DNA from: CBDFNN01 sp965250215 | GTDB lineage: Bacteria; Bacteroidota; Rhodothermia; Rhodothermales; DATKEJ01 | Length of the DNA: 64,000 nt | Assembly: GCA_965250215.1 (NCBI GenBank) | Contig: CBDFNN010000004.1 | Span: 930,001 to 994,000, forward strand | Direction of reading: 5' to 3' | In this document: positions 58,624 to 64,000 of the stretch, one piece after another | How positions within the stretch are numbered: the first letter of the stretch is position 1 | Layout: each line of letters starts with the position of its first letter | Made by a program: the position numbers and the translations under genes | Notes under the pieces: generated by a model | Databases searched by the model: none | Seen by the model: only the letters and a program-made list of their open reading frames with translations | Told to the model about the DNA's origin: nothing

Positions 58624-59670
58624 ATGAAGAACTCGTCACGCATTCTATGGCTGGTCGCGTCTTTGCTTCTCGTTTTGATGTTTCTGCTCCCGATTTGGCA
58701 GATTACTCTTGAGGCTCCCCAATATCCAGAGGGGATTGGGATGCTTATTCACATCGACAATGTGACTGGCGTAAAGCCAAACGACCTGCAAAACATAAAT
58801 GGGCTCAATCATTATATCGGAATGAAGGAAATCGTCCCAGAGACGATTCCGGAGCTAGAATACATGCCATGGATCATTGGTTTTCTGATAATAACCGGAT
58901 TATTGGGTGCCTTATCCGGCAAGAAGTATTTTCTCTATTCGTGGGTTGGGCTTTTCTTTGTGATCGCCATTGTAGGCCTAGTCGACTTTTTCCTCTGGGA
59001 GTATGACTACGGTCATGACTTGAATCCCCAGGCCGCGATTAAAATTCCCGGAATGAGTTTTCAGCCGCCCCTGATTGGATCAAAGAAGTTGTTAAACTTT
59101 ACGGCTCACTCGTGGCCAGCCTTAGGTGGGATTGCTGCCTTTTTGTCTATGGCGCTCGGCCTTTTCGCCGGGATGAAGGAATGGCGTCTTGCTAGAAAAG
59201 ACAAGGCGAAACTTCCAATGAGTTTCCCAGCGATGCTTGCCCTTCTACTTCTTGTATCCTGTACTGAATATCCAGTCCCGATTGTTTACGGTGAAGAGGC
59301 TTGCGAACATTGCCGAATGGGGATGGCCGATGAAAGATTCGGAGCTGAGCTAGTAAGCTCAAAAGGCAAGGTGCATAAATTTGATGCTATTGAGTGCATG
59401 GCCGCATACATCTTGGAAAACGACCTCACATCTGCCGATCAAGAATCTAAATGGATTACGGATTTCCAACAACCGGGTGTTCTGAAGGCTATTGAGGAGA
59501 TTCTGATCCTGCATAGCAAAGACGTCAAAAGTCCCATGGGAATGAACTTGAGTGGCTTTGGGACAAGCATGTCAGAAGATACTTTGCTTAACGCGTTTTA
59601 TGGCGAGGTACTGGATTGGGATGAGGTATTAGATTTGGTAAATGAAAGTAAAAAGGGAGCCTCTCTTTAA
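58624..59670 (+). CDS. nosL: membrane protein fused to NosL copper chaperone
   Basis: A single 348-residue frame with two parts. Residues 1-190 are a membrane protein with helices near 6-24, 82-99, 104-125 and 164-186 and a large loop 25-80. This resembles the small membrane protein often found beside nosL in Bacteroidota nos clusters. Residues 200-348 form NosL: a hydrophobic stretch with its own lipobox-like LLVSC (Cys213), then ACEHCRMGMAD with the copper ligands Cys227, Cys230 and Met232, and HKFDAIECMAAY. NosL delivers Cu(I) to NosZ. An in-frame ATG at 59218 stands exactly where a free NosL lipoprotein would start, so fusion or nested translation are both possible. Confidence 0.88.
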   Translation: MKNSSRILWLVASLLLVLMFLLPIWQITLEAPQYPEGIGMLIHIDNVTGVKPNDLQNINGLNHYIGMKEIVPETIPELEYMPWIIGFLIITGLLGALSGKKYFLYSWVGLFFVIAIVGLVDFFLWEYDYGHDLNPQAAIKIPGMSFQPPLIGSKKLLNFTAHSWPALGGIAAFLSMALGLFAGMKEWRLARKDKAKLPMSFPAMLALLLLVSCTEYPVPIVYGEEACEHCRMGMADERFGAELVSSKGKVHKFDAIECMAAYILENDLTSADQESKWITDFQQPGVLKAIEEILILHSKDVKSPMGMNLSGFGTSMSEDTLLNAFYGEVLDWDEVLDLVNESKKGASL

Positions 59671-60915
59671 ATGAGGGTTCTCCATTTCAAATATCTATTT
59701 CTTGCCCTGATGCTAGCTCCAGTGTTTTCACTGAATGCCAGTGATGTTATCGTCAGTAAAAGTGGCGATATAAAAACTATCAGAGAGGCCATAGAAATTT
59801 CTGAAGAGGGTGGATCGATCTTGATCCGTGAAGGCATCTATCAGGAGGGTGCCTTAATCATCGATAAATCAGTATTCATTCGAGGCGAGGGGAATGTTGT
59901 CCTGGATGGACAAGGGGAGTTTCAGATACTGACAGTCAAGGCGGCCAATGTCAGAATCCAAGGTCTCACCTTTCGAAATGTCGGCACCAGTTTCGTCGAA
60001 GACCGAGCAGCATTGAAAATAGAGGAAGGGCACAATTGTGTGGTCGAGGCTAATAACTTTGAGAACACATTTTTCGCAATCTATTTGGCCAAAGTTGATG
60101 GCTGCCGGATTAGATCCAATACCATCATTGGTTCTGGCGAGACTCAGACGAAGTCTGCAAATGGAATCCATTTGTGGTATTCAAAAAATGTCGAGATCAA
60201 AGATAACCTAGTTCGTGGACATCGCGATGGAATCTATATGGAATTTGTTGAAGACAGCCGCGTCGAGGGTAATATTAGCGAAGGCAATAAGCGCTACGGA
60301 CTTCATTTCATGTTCTCTGACCGATGTATCTACCAAGATAATATCCTCAGAAAAAACAGTGCCGGTGTAGCTGTCATGTACACTGAAGGAGTCGAAATGC
60401 TGGGAAATCGATTTGAAGACAATTGGGGAGCAGCATCCTTCGGACTTTTATTAAAAGACATACGAGATAGCAAAATCATTGGAAATACTTTCCTACGAAA
60501 TACAATCGGTATTTTTACGGAGGGATCCAATAGAATGGAAGTCAGGGATAATGACTTCATTGGCAATGGCTGGGCGGTTAAAATTATGGCCAACGCTACA
60601 AATAATCGATTTTCCGACAATAACTTTCAAGAGAATTCCTTTGATGTCGCCACAAACAGTCGCCACTCTAACAGCGTTTTCGAAGGAAATTACTGGGACA
60701 ATTATAAAGGATATGATCTGGATAAAGATGGTATTGGAGACGTCGCCTTTCGTCCCGTCCGACTGTTCACACTTCTTGTAGAGAAGAACGAGCCATCTAT
60801 TCTACTCATGCGAAGCCTTTTTGTCAGCATGCTCGATATGGCCGAGAGAGCACTTCCAGTTCTCACCCCGGAGGCTTTCATTGACGCCAAACCAAAAATG
60901 AGACCTCGCCAATGA
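59671..60915 (+). CDS. nosD: NosD, periplasmic beta-helix copper-cluster assembly protein
   Basis: The 414-residue protein has a signal peptide of about 23 residues (ending LNAS) and a right-handed beta-helix of CASH/PbH1 repeats. IREAIEISEEGGSILIREGIY near the start (core EGGSILIREGIYQEG) and NGIHLWYSKNVEIKDN, GIYMEFVEDSRVEGN, YGLHFMFSDRCIYQDN, GVAVMYTEGVEMLGN are classic NosD repeats. It works with NosF and NosY to mature the CuZ cluster. The ATG follows directly on the NosL stop codon, and the 3' end overlaps nosF by 4 bases. Confidence 0.95.
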   Translation: MRVLHFKYLFLALMLAPVFSLNASDVIVSKSGDIKTIREAIEISEEGGSILIREGIYQEGALIIDKSVFIRGEGNVVLDGQGEFQILTVKAANVRIQGLTFRNVGTSFVEDRAALKIEEGHNCVVEANNFENTFFAIYLAKVDGCRIRSNTIIGSGETQTKSANGIHLWYSKNVEIKDNLVRGHRDGIYMEFVEDSRVEGNISEGNKRYGLHFMFSDRCIYQDNILRKNSAGVAVMYTEGVEMLGNRFEDNWGAASFGLLLKDIRDSKIIGNTFLRNTIGIFTEGSNRMEVRDNDFIGNGWAVKIMANATNNRFSDNNFQENSFDVATNSRHSNSVFEGNYWDNYKGYDLDKDGIGDVAFRPVRLFTLLVEKNEPSILLMRSLFVSMLDMAERALPVLTPEAFIDAKPKMRPRQ

Positions 60916-61676
60916 AATCCGCATCCCTAAAATTGAAGCTCGTAAATCATGTCGGCGAGGCAAGTTCTATCGTTGAAATAAGAAGCCTCAAAAAGAAATT
61001 CGGAAAATTAAAGGTCTTAAAAGGGATTGATCTCAACATCGAACGAGGTAAAACGACGGCGATCATTGGTCACAACGGCTCGGGGAAAACCACCTTGATC
61101 AAGACTATACTCGGACTGACGAAAGCAGATGAAGGATCGATAGAACTAGATGGAATCACTATAAATGGAGACTCAGATTACAGATCGAAAATTGGTTACA
61201 TGCCTCAGCTAGCTTTCTTTCCTGACAATCTAAAGGGAAGTGATGTCCTGAAAATGCTTTGCGATCTTAGGGGAGAAGAAGTGGAAACTGACACCAAGTT
61301 GATTGACCAATTTGATCTCAAGCCCGAATTAGAAAAACCGATCCGGACTTTGTCCGGAGGCACACGCCAGAAGATCAGTGCAGTTATCGCATTCATGTTC
61401 AAGCCAGAGCTCCTCATTCTTGATGAGCCTTCAGCCGGATTAGACCCGATTGCGAACAGCTTAATGAAGGATGTAATCCAAGCAGAAAAGGAGGAGGGAA
61501 AGAGCTTTCTAATTAGCTCGCATATCATGAGTGAGATTGAAGAACTTGCCGACAATATTGCCATGCTCATTGATGGAAAAATTCACTTCCAGGGATCGAT
61601 CCAATCTCTCCTAACAAAGAGCAAGCACAATAAGCTTGAACGTGCCGTAGCCCAGATAATGCAGGAGGAGGACTAA
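60912..61676 (+). CDS. nosF: NosF, ABC ATPase of nitrous oxide reductase maturation
   Basis: The 254-residue ATPase has Walker A GHNGSGKTT, Q-loop in GYMPQLAFFP, signature LSGGTRQKISAVIAF, Walker B LLILDEPSAGLDP and the H-switch SSHIMSE. The order of genes and the PQLAFFPDNLKG segment fit NosF. It supplies energy for the NosDFY complex. The first 20 residues may be extra: a second start near residue 20 is possible, but the ATGA overlap with nosD favours 60912. It is 3 bases upstream of nosY. Confidence 0.95.
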   Translation: MKSASLKLKLVNHVGEASSIVEIRSLKKKFGKLKVLKGIDLNIERGKTTAIIGHNGSGKTTLIKTILGLTKADEGSIELDGITINGDSDYRSKIGYMPQLAFFPDNLKGSDVLKMLCDLRGEEVETDTKLIDQFDLKPELEKPIRTLSGGTRQKISAVIAFMFKPELLILDEPSAGLDPIANSLMKDVIQAEKEEGKSFLISSHIMSEIEELADNIAMLIDGKIHFQGSIQSLLTKSKHNKLERAVAQIMQEED

Positions 61677-61679
61677 ATA

Positions 61680-62477
61680 ATGACCACAGCAGCAATCGGT
61701 AAAATATTTCGTTTTGAATTTAGCGACCTGATCCGAAGTAAATGGGTGGTGCTCTATTCGCTTGGCTTCTTCCTCATAACTGAGCTCGTTTTCCGAATCG
61801 GAGGTCAGAGCGGACAAGTGCTCTTGAGTCTCCTGAACGTCACTTTGATCCTGATACCACTTGTTTGCATCGTCTATGGAACGATCTATTTCTACAACGC
61901 TCGAGCCTTTACAGAATTGATGCTAAGTCAACCCATTTCGCGACTTAATCTTTTCCTTGGTCAGTATTTTGGGATGGCGATTCCTCTTTCCTTGGGATTT
62001 GCTTTAGGCATTAGTCTCCCCTTCATCTGGCATGGATTTACGGCGGCTGAGCATATATCAAGCCTGATATCGATGGTCTTTGTTGGAATAATTCTGACAC
62101 TCATCTTTCTTGCCTTCGCCTTTCTCATTGTCTCCAAAATCACCGATCGAGTCAAAGGACTAGGTACCGCCATTTTGTTGTGGCTTTTCTTCGCTGTCTT
62201 TTTTGATGGCTTAATGTTGATCGTAATTAACGTTTTTGCCGACTATTCTTTGGATCGATTCATGCTCATCTTGGCAATGCTAAATCCAGTAGACCTCGCA
62301 CGAGTTTATCTCCTAATGAACTTCGATATTTCGGCTCTAATGGGATACACGGGAGCTTTGTTTGAAAACTTCTTCGGAAGTGGCTTAGGACTTACTGTCA
62401 CTGTGACAGTCCTTGCCCTTTGGGTGATATTGCCTCTAGTCTGGGCAGGTCGGAGTTTCAAGAAAATGGATTTCTAA
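61680..62477 (+). CDS. nosY: NosY, membrane permease of nitrous oxide reductase maturation
   Basis: The 265-residue ABC-2-type protein has six predicted helices (about 22-42, 47-68, 98-118, 130-160, 168-192 and 236-256). FYNARAFTELMLSQPISR (core AFTELMLSQP) is the characteristic cytoplasmic segment, and NPVDLARVYLLMN (core NPVDLARV) lies near the end. It anchors the NosDFY complex in the inner membrane. It is the last gene of the operon; no nosR, nosX or apbE follows, as expected for clade II. Confidence 0.95.
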   Translation: MTTAAIGKIFRFEFSDLIRSKWVVLYSLGFFLITELVFRIGGQSGQVLLSLLNVTLILIPLVCIVYGTIYFYNARAFTELMLSQPISRLNLFLGQYFGMAIPLSLGFALGISLPFIWHGFTAAEHISSLISMVFVGIILTLIFLAFAFLIVSKITDRVKGLGTAILLWLFFAVFFDGLMLIVINVFADYSLDRFMLILAMLNPVDLARVYLLMNFDISALMGYTGALFENFFGSGLGLTVTVTVLALWVILPLVWAGRSFKKMDF

Positions 62478-62661
62478 TCACTCGGTTCGAAGCATAAGGC
62501 CATCTCGGCAGAATGGCGGATCAACTCGCAGATCCCAAGCGGAAGGTTATCTAGCTTGGCCGCATTTAATATATCCTCTCGGTAGATCCCGAGATCCGCA
62601 CCTCTAAAGTCGCGTCTAGATTTGGTTATATTAGTCCCGTATACCAAAATCTCCTCTCCTT

Positions 62662-64000
62662 CTGCAGAAATTCCGCTCCATATTTCTCCTACTCACCTTC
62701 TCACTACTGGCTGGACCGGTCCATCTCGCCTCACAGACAGATGATGCTTACATCCAAGAAAAAATCGATGCGGCGGGAGAAGGGGCGACTGTCGAATTCG
62801 AAGCAGATCGGCAATACATCCTTTGCAAGCCCATCCGAGCTCTGAAGGATCAGACTATAGATCTCAATGGAGCCACCTTCAAGAAATGTGATGAAAAACT
62901 GAGCAGCGTAATAGCCTACGAAGGTGACGGCGTCTGGTTGGTTGATGACGCTTCCAGATTCGAGATAGGAGAATGGGTTAGCGTCTCTTCCAACGGGGGA
63001 TATGATGTAACCACAGGCTGGTTGGTCATTCAAGATATCCAAGGAAATAGAATCAGGTCGATTCCTCCCCTTGAAGATCCTCTAACTAATTTGACACTTT
63101 CCTCTGACAGCCCCCTCTTCTACATCAGAAAACCAGGTGTGACGATCAAGAATTTTGTTCTTGACGGCAACTATGAAAATAACGATACAATCATTAAGTG
63201 GGATAGCTCAATTATGGTCATCGTTTCCGCCGAGAACACGACAATAAAAGACGGATTCGTCAAAGAAGCACCTGGAGATTTTCTTCAGTTCGCCATCGAT
63301 GCCGATAATAGTGAAGTCCGCAACGTTGAAGCCCATGGAGGCGCCGGTGTTTTTGTGCATCTAACTGGGATCGGCTTGAATGGGGAGCAAGGTGTCAGAA
63401 TTATTGACAACAAAATTTCTGACTTTGGTCGAGATTTTCTTAGGGAAGACCATTCGTTTGGTGCCATCGAGTGGAGCGATAATGTTGGATCTGTGGTCGT
63501 TAAAGGAAATCACTTTGAGGACCTCCCATACGCCGCCATCAATATGCGAGATGACCAATTAGGGACTCACGTATTGATCAAGGACAACACGGCGATCCGG
63601 ACCGATGGCTTTATCAGAATCTGGAACATCGAACCTGATCCCGATGCAATTCGGCAGACAATACTAATCGAAGGGAATGAATTGAGAGATACGAAACTGA
63701 ACATGATCAGACCACTCAGCGATTCCGAGCCCTTCAACAAATTGACAATCGTAAATAATAAGGGAGACAACACCTACTGGGATATTTCGGGTGTTGAACA
63801 TCTTTCTTTTATCGACAATGAGTTTATCATCTCTGACTTGGAGTCCGCTGGACTTGGGCTACGAATGGACTGGGACAGCACTCCTGGAATACTATCACTC
63901 AGATCTGTAAAGGATGGGAAAGTGGAGGGAAATTATTTCGAAGGCAACTGGCGACAAGTAGTTTTCGAAAACAGAGGCTTTAGTGAAGATTTTGCCTTTG
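62662..64000 (+). CDS. secreted beta-helix protein without canonical start (runs off window)
   Basis: One plus-strand frame is open from 62635 (stop TAG at 62632-62634) to the window end, more than 440 codons. Read from CTG 62662 it gives a clean signal peptide MQKFRSIFLLLTFSLLAGP, then TDDAYIQEKIDAAGEGATVEFEAD, a pectate-lyase-like N-terminal cap, and many beta-helix turns such as NNDTIIKWDSSIMVIVSAEN (core SSIMVIVSAEN) and GAIEWSDNVGSVVVKGNHFE (core SVVVKGNHF). There is no ATG, GTG or TTG before the signal peptide. It resembles in design the lipoprotein at 3913-5061. The function is unknown; a polysaccharide lyase or surface protein is possible. Confidence 0.75.
   Translation, partial: MQKFRSIFLLLTFSLLAGPVHLASQTDDAYIQEKIDAAGEGATVEFEADRQYILCKPIRALKDQTIDLNGATFKKCDEKLSSVIAYEGDGVWLVDDASRFEIGEWVSVSSNGGYDVTTGWLVIQDIQGNRIRSIPPLEDPLTNLTLSSDSPLFYIRKPGVTIKNFVLDGNYENNDTIIKWDSSIMVIVSAENTTIKDGFVKEAPGDFLQFAIDADNSEVRNVEAHGGAGVFVHLTGIGLNGEQGVRIIDNKISDFGRDFLREDHSFGAIEWSDNVGSVVVKGNHFEDLPYAAINMRDDQLGTHVLIKDNTAIRTDGFIRIWNIEPDPDAIRQTILIEGNELRDTKLNMIRPLSDSEPFNKLTIVNNKGDNTYWDISGVEHLSFIDNEFIISDLESAGLGLRMDWDSTPGILSLRSVKDGKVEGNYFEGNWRQVVFENRGFSEDFAF

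Noticed and set aside
62478..62661. tRNA-like GGTTCGAAGC segment after nosY
   Set aside because: No cloverleaf can be drawn around it; only the short T-loop-like string matches.

Overview
The window is a chromosomal segment from a Gram-negative bacterium of the Bacteroidota / Rhodothermota / Balneolota group. Evidence: a C-terminal type IX secretion sorting tail beginning PNPFNPST (gene at 35030-36457), many lipoproteins, few Shine-Dalgarno sites, a clade II (Sec-type) nitrous oxide reductase operon, an FtsX/LolD-type export operon with an outer-membrane barrel, and an ECF sigma / Ser-Thr kinase pair of the kind common there. Base composition looks mid-40s % GC by eye (not computed). I found no tRNA, rRNA or CRISPR array.

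Layout. 1-492: right end of an IS256-family element, identical in protein to a complete copy at 23158-24480. 0.5-9.4 kb: YugP-type membrane protease, acetyl-CoA synthetase, VOC protein, beta-helix lipoprotein, VWA protein, and a GNAT + enolase-superfamily racemase pair that suggests D-amino-acid conversion. 9.7-16.6 kb: secreted amidohydrolase, then a TetR / outer-membrane protein / ABC ATPase / two FtsX permeases / LolA-like operon with a visible promoter-operator. 16.7-19.2 kb: three tandem adhesin-head (DUF2807) proteins. 19.3-22.7 kb: malic enzyme, toxin-antitoxin pair, moaA. 22.7-28.5 kb: a four-helix-bundle gene bounded by octamer arrays and cut off on its right by the IS, the sigma / kinase pair, then a decayed second copy of the four-helix-bundle cassette. 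28.5-41 kb: lipoprotein, gyrA, ridA, APC permease with an overlapping GIY-YIG-like gene, lamin-tail T9SS cargo, dienelactone hydrolase, class V PLP enzyme, NAD(P)-binding protein, Fic protein. 41-55.9 kb: a double-domain DUF2268 protease, SGNH hydrolase and sulfatase (convergent), OsmC, ABC-F, lipoprotein, sugar transferase, SIMPL, MBL, MddA-like methyltransferase, D-aminoacylase. 56-62.5 kb: cytochrome c - nosZ - membrane/NosL fusion - nosD - nosF - nosY, a complete operon for reducing N2O to N2. 62.66 kb to the end: a secreted beta-helix protein that runs off the window and has no ATG, GTG or TTG start.

The most unusual pattern is not a gene. Short tandem arrays with a unit of 7 or 8 bp, different in sequence from place to place but constant in period, abut gene ends throughout the window and often overlap the stop codon. 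Two of them bound a four-helix-bundle gene, and a decayed paralogous cassette with the same layout lies 5 kb away. Both IS256 copies lie at or near such arrays. Some genes whose start is preceded by such an array lack a normal start codon. Several palindromes between convergent genes look like bidirectional terminators.
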